NCBI GenBank assembly: GCA_027186245.1
Contig: CP114490.1
Span: 8,688,501 to 8,752,500 of the forward strand
Length of the DNA: 64,000 nt
Reading direction: 5' to 3'
From: Coriaria nepalensis
Lineage: Eukaryota > Streptophyta > Magnoliopsida > Cucurbitales > Coriariaceae
A program made the position numbers and the translations under genes. Positions 10,740-22,100 of this stretch are shown here, piece after piece; positions within the stretch are counted from its first letter, which is position 1, and every line of letters begins with the position of its first letter. Under the pieces are notes generated by a model that was not told where the DNA came from, did not search any database, and saw nothing but the letters and a program-made list of their open reading frames with translations.

Positions 10740-12640
10740 ACATAAGTACATGTTTTTAAAAAATTAGGATTTCTCTTTCACAAACGGTTCAAAATGTAGA
10801 ATTGAGTATGATAAGATTGAAATTGATGTAGAATTCTGATTTTTCCAATCGTCCATACTGCATTGAACAATTTATGCTTGAAAATATGACCAACAAAATT
10901 GACAAGCATGTCAGTCCTCTCTTTCTCAAGATCAACATAGATCAACATTTTTATTGATTTTCTATTGTCCTAAAAATCACTTGACATCGGTTCCTTAATT
11001 GCTTAATTTGAGACAAGAAAGCGTCAACCGATTGCTCCGTCTATTGGAAAAAATGAGATAACTCACTTCATAACCTCCAGTTGATTATAATAGAATTGGA
11101 TATGTAAGTGTTGCTCTATATATCCTATATAGTTCTTATCAAATTGAGCGGAAGCTTGCCCGGTTAAGGAGTTGGAAAACAATCAAATCCTCAACTTATT
11201 GTTCCCATCGGCCTCACCGCATTGAACGGTAAGGCAACTAATGTTCTGTATGGTTTACTTATCGGGATCATATCCAGAGTACAAGGTGAAATTCAAGATC
11301 CGGTATCTTTGAGGGAAAGGTTCTAGGTCAATCTCCTTAGAATATCGTTAGTGGTACATATGCTAAGCAGCTGTCGAACGGTCGAATTTTTTTGATGTCC
11401 TATATAATGTCAAATTATTGATCTTAGTTTACCATCGATTGCACATACATAGCTAGTCTAAGTAGCTGAGGGGCTGCCATAAGTGGTTGCATATGAGGAT
11501 AAAACGGAATGTTTATCCACAACTCACCGACCTTTGGATGAACCACAGATGGACTGCCTACATTGGCCAATTGTTTATCAGGCCTTGATGGACCTTTGGG
11601 CCGAGGTGGCATGATATGGATTGGTTGCACCTGTAGCCTCTAGATTTGGTATGAAAAATAGGGGCAACCTCTTGGCCTATTGCAGCTAAATTTTGGTCTG
11701 CTAAGGTTATTCATCAACTATTGGCAAATCAATAGTTCGTACCAGATTGGCCATTGGCTAATCTTTAGCTATGCTCCAGTTATCCTAGATGGTTTGGGGG
11801 TTTCTAGCCCTGTATGTCCCTCATGACGCTCTTGTTGATAGGATAACTCTTGAAATTCAATGAGTTTCCATCCCAACAAACGGGCCAAACTTTTAGCCGT
11901 CCAAGCATATGATATTTCCATTGTCAAAGAGTTAGACAATTAAGATGTCATACGATTTTTGGCTTTGACTGCCTTAATAGACAACCCAAGCAAGTCAGAT
12001 GTTAGATGGACCTGGAGTACAATCGGCCTCATCAGTTGACGAGTCACCTTCAGTTTCGGCCAACAACTGCTCCTCAGATGGCCTAGGACTTGTGGGACAT
12101 TGAATTAAAGACTCCAGAAGATCACTTTTAACTTAACATTTTCTAAGGATATTTCTGCATAATCAATGGGTAGACATCAACGTGATAGGTCCTATTGGAC
12201 ATGCCAATTTGTTGATAGGTAAACTTTTGCAAACGTATGATAAGTAGGCAAATGAGTGCTATGAAATCACTATCATTCTATCATAAGAAAAGTGTCGTAT
12301 GCAGGCGTGCCAGAAATACATAATACTTCAAATTTAAGAAAAAGATGGTAATTGAAATTGTAATAAAATAAAGGGGCTGAAATTAAAGAGCAATAAAACA
12401 AAGGCAATAAGGTAAAGTACGAATAAATAAAATATAATGTAAATTGCAATAAATTAAAGACATGTAAATTAAATATCATAAGTTAAAGACATGAATTGAA
12501 AAGAGTATCATAAATAAAAATTGATCTAGCTATAAATTAAATCGTGAAAGAAGCAAGACAAAATATTTAAAGGGTCACATTATTCTTGCGTACTAAATCT
12601 ATTGAGAGACGGATGAAAAATGGATTACTTTAATGGTGAG
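10740..12640. other. Intergenic, probable old transposon DNA, no family recognised
   Basis: On the minus strand 11424-12100 keeps fairly long gaps between stops and a proline-rich stretch (IMPPRPKGPSRPDKQLANVG), which may be a decayed gag-like region. I do not recognise its family. The rest is AT-rich. Confidence 0.3.
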
Positions 12641-13380
12641 ACATGGTGAGGAATGTCTAGTGAATCACGCAAGTCGAGAGCCTACAGAGCGATAAAATAG
12701 TCCGTTGAAGGATTGGATTCAAGGCCTTAGGCCAAGTGTTTGGTGTTGAACCGATTAGTGTTTTGGACGTTGTTGTGTTTTTGTTATGTGTACTTCTTCT
12801 TCGGTAGTGAGTCCTATTTTATAGACGAAGCATTGGACCCCTATTACTTTTGGCCCAAAAATATTACCCATCAGCCCTTATTTTGACGAGATACCCCTTA
12901 ACTTAGCCAACATGATTTTTTTTCTTTGATGAGAGATCCTTCGAATGTAGGAGTTAGTTCCTTAAACAAAAGATACTTTGACCAAGTAAAGGTTGAAGGC
13001 CTTGCTCCCGAAGGAATGAATTTGAACTTAATTAAATTGATGTTTGGGTAACTTTAAGAGGTAAAATTGGCTAGAAGGAGGAAAGAGGGCTACAAAGAAG
13101 GGAAATGGGTCCCATTGGCCAATTTTCATTAATTCAACATGGGAAATACCTTGTTAACCAAGTAAAGTTGACTCTGTTAAGATGAAAAGGCTTCCATTCG
13201 GGGTAAGTCCCGATGGGTATACATTCCGTAAGATACAATCTTATTTGTAAATTTTAACGATATTATTGTTTGTTCAATAATCATAGAGGGTGATTTTAAA
13301 AGCAAAGGTATTGTGTCAAATTATTCAAGAAGAAAGGTATCCCTTTTAACCTAATCTTGATTTTAATATTGATGAAATTT
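12640..13380 (-). other. LTR-like or promoter-like region read on the minus strand
   Basis: Read on the minus strand, 12814-12826 gives CTATAAAATAGGACT, a good TATA-box context. It is followed by an A/C-rich leader (AAGAAGAAGTACACAT) like the start of a retroelement transcript. The possible gag-like minus-strand region at 11424-12100 lies downstream of it. This fits an LTR, but no partner LTR was found. Confidence 0.3.
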
Positions 13381-13381
13381 A

Positions 13382-13990
13382 CTAGACTTTCTGTAAAAAG
13401 ATCATATGTGATATAATTATTGTATGATCAATCTTGCTAGAATACATGCTAGGATATAATCCGAATAAATTTTGAATATTATTTCCGCTGCATTTATTTT
13501 TTATTTTCATGCCTACATTTCCTAAAAATAATTGCATGACATACTTCATAGACTCACGGGTCTTCAATAAGTACTTGGATTTCTGATAGTGATCATGCTC
13601 GATGAGATCCAAGTTGGCCTAAAGTCTAAAATCCAAATTGTTCATAGTCATAGGATTGTCATGATGAGATAATGATAATCCGAAGATACAATAACATGCT
13701 ACCATCTTCAAAATGAGAATGATGTTCTCGTGATCATTGGAATTGAAGAATATTGAGATAGGCATATAGGTAATCAATAGAGACTTAATTATAGAATATG
13801 ATCACTTGAAAAATCTCATTGGTAATTATATTAACAGTTAATAGATTTTATCTTATTATTATGGTACTTGTAATTCTTAAACCTGAGATCATCACAATAC
13901 TTACATGTTGGAGATCATGCTTTGATATCTTTCAGCATGACCTAGCTAAGGGTTACTAAAGGATCAACTATTTGACATGTATTCTTATAG
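13382..13990. other. Intergenic, nothing recognised
   Basis: AT-rich sequence without a recognisable protein. The longest frame (13382-13612, minus) has no family resemblance. Confidence 0.3.
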
Positions 13991-14560
13991 GAAAAGTCTG
14001 TAGGGTGATAAAAAGGGATCCATCACCTTCATGTTGAGGGAAGGTTCAAAGAATAATATGCCTTATGCAAGGAAGAAATCTTTGCATAAAGTTGCATGAT
14101 ACGAAAAATGTTTCTATAAATCCATTGTTGTGGGGCCACCCATCGACATAATGTAGAGCCTATTTAATCATACATATCAAGGATGATTGGATCTTGATTG
14201 AATTCTAAATTGAAAATAAAAACTTGTTCTTAATGAATTTGGTTTAAAGAGTAAATCATTAATTAATTTAATTTATTAAGTCTATGTCTCAACAATATAC
14301 TAGCATATCCAAAGTGTGAGTTAGATTTAATTTGGAATTAAATGATTAATTATAAGAATATAAAATTGACAAGATAAAATTAAGAAATTGAGATTTAATG
14401 TATTTAAAATCAAATAAAAATTTATGGATCAAAAGAAAGTCTTGTAACACATTAAAGTTTTAATAGGCCGAAGTGGAAAGGACCAAATTTATAAATCCCC
14501 TATAAATTTCTAACTATATAGTATGTAGGGAAATAAATCTATTAAGTTAACTTCTGAAAT
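13990..14560 (+). repeat. LTR-like dispersed repeat, copy A
   Basis: This stretch shares an ordered series of words with 61490-62640 in the same orientation: 'gtttctataa(g/a)tc', 'ccacc(c/t)a(t/c)c(g/a)acataatgtagagc', 'ttgaattctaaatt', 'taatgaa(t/c)tt', 'aaatcattaatta(a/g)ttta', 'tatgtc...tactagcatatccaa' and 'aattaaatgattaatta'. Two related but diverged copies fit LTRs or solo LTRs of one retrotransposon family. Confidence 0.6.
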
Positions 14561-16490
14561 TCCAAATTTTCGTCAGTTCTGCATGACACTCCTTTTTATT
14601 CCCTAATTGGCTTATACTTAGTTCATCATGTAGTATATTTAGCTACTAAATCATGATGTACGACACCCTCTTTAGCTAACCAAAACTTATTTCATTTGTA
14701 GTTAAGTTTTGAATTAAAGAGATGATTAGTGTAAGGTGGATTGATTCTTGACGTTAAAAAAAAAAAAAAGTGGATTCCTAATTATTAGATAAAACTAAGT
14801 CACCATTCTTTATAGTACTTGGACTATTAAATAGATAGAGCTTTGTAATTGCAACTTGATTTCGTTACTTATATGTTTAGCTAAAGAAGTATGAGTAAAA
14901 TTATTGACATACAGAGACTAGTAGTAGATTAAGGTTGTAGGTAAAATTCATTAATTGCAATTGAGTTATGAAAATAAATTCAATAAAAAGTAGGTGTTAG
15001 TCATTGTTGGTTAAAATTGAGAATACGATTTGTTAAGGCTATATAAAAGTGATATTAAGTTTAAAATTGTAGTGCATGAAACTAATGGGTAAGTAATATT
15101 ACATTGGTCAAGATTCTAAGAATAAATGAAGTAAGACAATGAAACTATGATTAAGATCTTAAGGATAATCAAATCTCAAGTCATGGATTAAGGTATAAGA
15201 AGAGAATGAGATTTATCTATGAGGTCATTAAACTTATACGGTTAGGATAATGTTAAGGATTATTCTCTTGTATATTTTGTTGAGTTTAATAAATATATTG
15301 TTGCATTAGTTAAGAGTGATATATAAGATTTTAGACAGCTTATAACATTGACAGTTGGATATTAAGAAGTTTAATAGATAGTAAGGAATTTCAGAAATTC
15401 CTACTAGGTTAATTTTATATGGATGCTCTAGGTTATTAGCTGACTCAAGATCTGAAGGATTTTCAAAAAAGAAACTTATACAGAATAGCCTGAACTTTAA
15501 GTAAGTATAAACTTCACTTATATTATAGAACTTGTTTTCGAAATTTGATGAGTTGTTGTTAATGATTGCTAAGTTGTTTCTATTATTTAATTAATTTTTT
15601 CATTATGAATTGATTGACTAATATGAGTGCTAAATTTGTTATAGTTGCCGCTTTCATGAAATCTTGAACGACATATATACTTATGGGAATCATGCAAATT
15701 TGACCTCATATTTCACGTTAGGAACTCAAGAGGTATACGAAGATAAAAAGAATTGTGATATAATAGTTTAGTATCGTACTAATCTCTCAAAAAAATTGTC
15801 GAGACCCAATGAAGAGAGAATTATTTTAAGTTATGCTACTACATGCTAAGGCATATAAGGATCATAGGTAAATTTGAATCGGGTCGCTTTCCCATCTTTC
15901 CATTGGTTGAGTGTACATCTGGTACGTATACAGGGCCCAAAAAAAGAAAAAGTAAGAAAGTTTAAGGGAGATAAGATCAAAACATGTAATGAGTTTTACA
16001 AAAGAAATGGATTTTAAGATTGTTGAATGATACATGTTTCATAAATCATATGCATCTGTGTGTATAAATATTTTGTGAGCCATGTTTGTGCTTACTAGAT
16101 GGAAGCTCACATCTTATTATTCATGTTGTAGGTACTAAGGGTAAACAACCAATCTAGTTACCCTGGCAGACTTGCTAAGAGGGTGCGATGTACGCAAACA
16201 AATTAGTGGTACCAGGACTGAGCTATGATGTCAACTTCCGCTTAATATCATAAATAGTTATGTATATTTATATATTTTGTACATCGTAAGAACTCGGCTA
16301 GTATTTTTAAGAATCTCCTTATAAATATCTTAAAATCTCCCAATGGTCATGTTAACATTTAGTAGCACACACCATAATAAACTTCATTTTTTTGTATGAT
16401 AGTTTTGCTACTAACAAAGAAACCTTTTAACGAAGAAACTATTAAAACGCTTCCTTTGAAACCAAAGTTTTGAGTATTGATAATCAAAAA
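14561..16490. other. Intergenic AT-rich, nothing recognised
   Basis: No protein similarity was recognised on either strand. The stretch 16130-16340 has the look of a Gypsy LTR end but no identifiable pair. An A-run at 14756-14769 is simple sequence. Confidence 0.3.
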
Positions 16491-16548
16491 GCCCTTATCT
16501 AACCCCATCCAATTAATTAGATCAAACATGGGTCGAATAATCACTATC

Positions 16549-16590
16549 AAAAGATTGGTCGGATTGGGTACTCGATCCGACCAATCTTTT
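16549..16590. repeat. Perfect 16-bp inverted repeat (hairpin)
   Basis: AAAAGATTGGTCGGAT at 16549-16564 is exactly the reverse complement of 16575-16590, separated by a 10-bp loop. Related words ('gggtcggatctaacccgatg') recur at 17039-17058, so 16500-17060 may be a small non-autonomous element with GATCCGACC-type ends. Confidence 0.7.
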
Positions 16591-16674
16591 CAGTATCCGA
16601 CATGTCTCCTTTAATAGAAATAAATAAATAAAAAATAAAACTGGAAAAAAGAAATCGAGAGAAACCAGATTAGC

Positions 16675-16830
16675 CGCCCTCCCTCTCTCCCTCCCTTCTT
16701 CCCTCACCCGACGCCGTCCCTCTCCTTATCTGATCCATTGATGTTCACTTGCCTCTTTTGATGCTGACCCTCTCCCTATTACATCCACCCCTCCCCCCTC
16801 CTCCCTCCCCTCCTTCTAATCCATCTGCCC
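16675..16830. repeat. C/T-rich low-complexity tract
   Basis: This is pyrimidine-rich sequence (repeated CCCTCTC, CCCTCC and CCTTCT words). The reverse strand gives an Arg/Glu-rich frame that is not a credible gene. Confidence 0.6.
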
Positions 16831-17159
16831 CTCCCTACATATATATTTTAATGACATAAAATCTGACATAAATAGTAGATACATAGTTCTATACACCTTA
16901 TACAATTAGTCAATTATACATATTATATATATATATAATACTCAAATACCATATTATCCGATCTAAAAAAAGTCACTCCAATTTCGATCGGATTAGATAT
17001 CTGATTCGATCAAAATCATCGGGTAACCACATGCATTGGGTCGGATCTAACCCGATGCTCATTCCTAGTTCTTAGACAAGTAGTTAATTAATTTTTTTTT
17101 AAAGTCTGAATTTACAAGGAAAGTTTAAGTAAAGTAATGGTTCGAGCAGTGTGGGTTGT

Positions 17160-18060
17160 TACAATATTAAAGTAACGATTTGATTCATCTTATGACATTG
17201 TTTAACTGTTAAACCCTACTAGAGTAATCATATTGACCATTATACCTTTATTGAACATAAAAAATGGACTTACAAAAATTCTTTTCAAATCATAATACTT
17301 TACAAAGATTCCTTGTTCAATAAATCATATAAATTATAGGACCTCATTCCAAATACACAAGCAATGGATTCCCTCTTAACCACTCATAATCGTTCTCATA
17401 CAACACTTCATATTCAATGGTTTACCCCGTGTTCACTGAGGCTAAGGCTAATGAGAATGATGTCAAAGTATAAAGTCTTTTGTACTAAAAAAAACCATGG
17501 TGTCTTAAGTTGAAGGATAACATGTAAAATAATTACTAGATAATTCTCATAAATAGTCAATATTAATTACCATTAAGAGTTATCTAAGTGTCATGTTTAA
17601 TACCATTAGTCTCTATTAAGTTCCCACGAAATCATCATGGTGTTTCAATAACACCACTAGTTGTGAGATCGACTACCTTAATAATAAGGTGATAAACTAT
17701 ATAACTATATATCTAGATTAATCGATATCTATTCTCAAGATCCTATGATAGTGAACTGTTTGAATCTTAAGAGTTTTAAGCGACTCGAGTCTCTACTAGC
17801 ATGATCCTTATCATAGTCTCTAGTGTGTATAACTCAAGATACTTAACTTTATCATGATATGCATATATATAACATGTAATATTAATTCTAACAAAATCAA
17901 TAAACATGATAATAATAAGTGACTTTTATTAATGACAACAAGTAAATACTTTTTAATATTCGTATAAAGATAGTATCACATAAAATATTTGCTTTATCGG
18001 GTCAAAATCTGATTAGCTTGACAAACATATACTTTCAATCTTAGACTTGATTAGTATACA
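17160..18060 (-). repeat. LTR-like retroelement fragment (minus)
   Basis: Read in reverse, the right end (17946-18050) gives 'gtcaagctaatcagattttgacccgataaagcaaat' followed by 'attttatgtgatactatcttta'. This closely matches 30668-30740, which lies just upstream of the Copia integrase fragment on the plus strand. The rest has no coding capacity and is consistent with an LTR of the same Copia family inserted the other way round. Confidence 0.55.
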
Positions 18061-19174
18061 TGGACTCCATATCGGATGTCATTGCTTTTAGCTATTTCTT
18101 GGAATCAGGGCTATTAATTACCTTAGAATAAGTCATATGATCATCATCCATGATTATTATGTACATTTATTAGTTTTCTTTCTCAGTAGATTTTGTATAG
18201 AAGAATATTAAAACCATTTTAACTTTCTGTCTCGCTTTAGTTATTTTATAAATAGTCAGATTCTTTATCGTTCCTGAATTTTTTTTTTATATTATCACTT
18301 TATATTTTATGATATTAATCAATTTTTCTTTATTTTTCACATTATTTATAAATTTTATTTAAATTAATTCATTCAAATTATTTTACGCCATTCACCACTA
18401 CATCCTTCAGTAAATCAATACATTGATCTCAGAATCAAAATGACCGACAATTTTCTCCTCCTCGCGGGACACCTCCCATGCAGGCCCATCAACCAGCGCT
18501 ACGGAAATTAATGTCAACAGTAACTGAACTATTTTACTTTCACAGCTCGAGTTGTTTGAGTATCCTATCATATTTTCATTCTAACTTGGGCTCTTGATTC
18601 TAGGATCAAATTCAATTATCTTTTGTTTTTCTATTCAACAGGCCCGTTTTGGGCTACTAGACCTTTCCCTGTATTTACTTTGTTGGGGATTGGGTTTTTT
18701 CCTTTGCCCCCCCCTTAAAACCTATCTTTATAAGAAAAAAAATATTAATAGTAGAATTTTGATAAATTAATTATTTTAATTAAATAATAAAATTTTTTAT
18801 TATAATTTAAGAAAAAAATATTTAATTAAATTAATAATTTTTTTAAATCTTAATAATATTTATTTATTCAAATTTTACTATATTAAAATATATCATTAAT
18901 TATCTTCGGAATGAAATTTATTAATTCACTTTTATTGATTAGAAATTTAAATTTTGTTCCCGAATTCCATTTGGAATTAAAATACTTTCCCGAAATTCGC
19001 TTGAACTTGTGATTGTGTAAATTTCATTTTCATTATGTATTAATAATTGTGCTTTGACCATTTCGCCCTCGCTTGGTCTCTGCCCAGCATTTTGTGAAAA
19101 CCACCTTGTTGGTCTGCTCCATTTATTTTCTTTCAAGTTCTAGGCCACACGACCACCCACTTGAGCTCTCAAAC
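18061..19174. other. AT-rich intergenic DNA and TRAP-alpha upstream region
   Basis: No gene is seen in 18061-18900. The last 200 bp form the presumed promoter/5' UTR of TRAP-alpha. I saw no unambiguous TATA box. Confidence 0.4.
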
Positions 19175-22100
19175 ATGGCGACAAACACCTTTTCGGTTTT
19201 CTTCCTCGCTCTTTTCCTCCTCGCCCCACCCTTTCTCCGAGGTTCTTTTCCTTATCTTCAAATCTAGATCCATTTTCTACACATACATGTATTTCCGTTC
19301 CGGATAATTTCGTTTCTATGAAAATTTGATCTTGCATGCATCGTAACAATCGCGATCATCTGTTTGAATTGGATCTGGTTTGAATGATTTTGATTCGTTG
19401 CATTCTGTTCTGTATTTCTGAATTTTGTAATGAAATCGTTCGATTATATGTATATATATATTTTTTTACTGTTGCATGTTTGTGCCTTTTTGTTAGAATC
19501 TTTTAGGTTTTAGTATCCTTTAGTAAGTTTTTCTTGGTTTTCAATTTCTTCTAATTGTTTTGTTTATGGCAAAAATAGGTTGATTATTGTAATTTTTTCC
19601 GTGTTAAAATTAAGGTAGGGACCTTCGTCGGTAATATCAAGACATCGTTGGGTGGCTCGTTAAAAAAAGCAGAAATTTTTTTTATACAATGCTACCACAG
19701 CATAATATTGAAATCAAATCAAGATATTTTGTTTAGAATAATCAATTTTATTGCTGAACTTGATGCTCTGTTTTTCCATTTGGGCAAAGGTTTTTAGAAA
19801 ATCGACGTTCTTGCTAAGCATTCAAAGTATCGGATATACCTTTACTGTATAAGTTTGCTAGGCTATTGAGATATACCTTTATGGATTTTAATTTTTGAAT
19901 CTTGAATTTTTTAGTCTTTATGAATGTGTTCTAACTCTTCGTAGTATGATGTGAAGTGCTGGCTTACTTTGCTCTTCTTTTCCCTGCAGTTGCTAGATGT
20001 CAGTCGGACTCGAGTGTGGAATATACAGAGGGTGTTGAAGAAGCAAGTGATGTAGGAATTGTTGGCGATAGCGAATATGTTCCAGATTTTGGAGATGGGA
20101 GCTTTAGTCCAGCTCCAGGGGTCTATACTATTTGTGTTTTCCCAAAGAATGCCGTGCGCTGTAATAACCCTTCCCATTTTCAATGCATCTGTTTCTTATA
20201 ATGTATGTATGAGTCATCTTTTAGAATTTGTATCTTCTCTTCATGCAGTGGTGACAGCTGGAGAAGAGACTGAAGTTCTAGTGGGAATGAAAAATGACGG
20301 TATTCAACTCTATATTGAGAATGTTAATACCTTGCTCTGTCATCATTAATTTGTAAGGGTTTTTGTCACTGCATTGCATTTCTGTTCTCTCTCTTCAAAT
20401 GGCATCCTGGATAAATTTCTCCCTTTTGAATGACTTGCATTATCAATTTAATCATCTCTAATTTTGCTCACTTCTCTTTTACTATTGTTCATATTACTAT
20501 ACATATACTGTTGTTGTCACTAATATTATTTCTCTTAGTTATTCAACTGTATCTCACCTCTTTTATTTGGGGATGAAATCCAGGGGAGGGAACTGTGAAT
20601 GTACTTGCTACACATGCCAGCATACATTTCTCTTTTGATCACCGTATGGTGGTTCAAAATCTTACTGCACAGGTAATCCCTTGAATAGTTTTATGCACAG
20701 ATGACCTCTAGATCAACTTCTTTCATGAGCTCTAGGGATCAGTGTTTAATTTTATTAACTAGTGTCTTTTTATCCCCAGTGCCCAAATGAGAGTAACTGG
20801 ACAGTGTTTTTGAGCACTGGCAATAAATATTGTTTCCTAGTTTGCGCTTTTAACAATTTAGTGTCACTCCTTCAGACTATGTTTGTCAAAATAGGGTCAA
20901 AGACACGGATAGTGTCGTTTGTTGCTAATGTCATACTCAGCGCTTTTTATACACTTTTATGACTTATTATACTTGTTAGCGTATAGAACACTTATTTTCT
21001 TGATGGACCTATAGCACACGCTGTAAACATTGGTTATTTGCTTACATAGATCTATTACACTGTTATATTCATGCATTATATATTATTTTTTTTGGTTTCC
21101 ATTGTGGTAGATCTTGGAATTTGCCTGTCGTGTGAGTGTGCATACAAGTAGGGTCACTATTCGCCTACTACTATGTAAAGGAAGAGTGGATTCATAGTAT
21201 GTACATATGGGGTCTGGGGGAAAATGTGTATATTTAGGAAAGGGTCTGGGGGAAAATTTGTATATTTAGGATGGGGTCTGGGGGAAAATTTGTATATTTA
21301 GGATGGGGTCTGGGGGATGATCTGCCTTGGTTCCCATTGGGGGGAGAGGGATTACTTTGACCCGTTAAGAAAAATAAAATGAAAGTCTTTGATAGTTGAA
21401 TTTCAGATTCATCATTATTTAATTTTTTTTTTTTCGTGGTTGACTTATAAGAAGTTGTGATCCTATGTGCCTTTGGTTATGTACGAAGAGTTGTTCCTTA
21501 TTACCTGCCCTTGCATCTGCTAGAACTTGTATACACGAAAACTTATAAATCTTACTATGAGTAGGATCCATTGCCCAATAAAGAACAATAAAGGCATGAA
21601 CAGTCACCTTTGATCTGATGCATACAAGATTTTATGTGCCTTCATTTATGTATTTAGGCTCATTCTATACGGTATACTGATTTTATGGAGTACATGGATC
21701 TAGTTTCTGCTTTTGTGTCAGTTATCCTTTTTGGGATGTTAATGGTGGTGGTGCACTTGTTATGTTGTGCGTGTGTATATTAGAACTAGTAGTTTTGTCT
21801 TCGATCCATTAGACATAGTGATGGGGAATAAGGGGGACTAGGGGGCTAATCTTCTATTTTGTGAATTGAGCTAATCTGTCTCATTTGAAACCGTTGGATC
21901 TTAAATAAATAGATCTTAAGGTTTTGGTTGAAGTGGTAAAAAGTTACTTTACTATTGTTTAATTAAGATTTCCTTATTTGCCACACTTCAACCAAAATCC
22001 TTGGATCTCTTTATTTAAAATCCAACGATTTTAAATGAGAAAGATTTGCTCATTTTACAAAATGGAAGATTAGCCCCCCCAATCCCGGGAATAGGGAATT

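Noticed and set aside
20059..20349. 96-codon plus-strand frame overlapping TRAP-alpha exons 2-3
   Set aside because: It is out of frame with the spliced TRAP-alpha coding sequence and runs through the intron.
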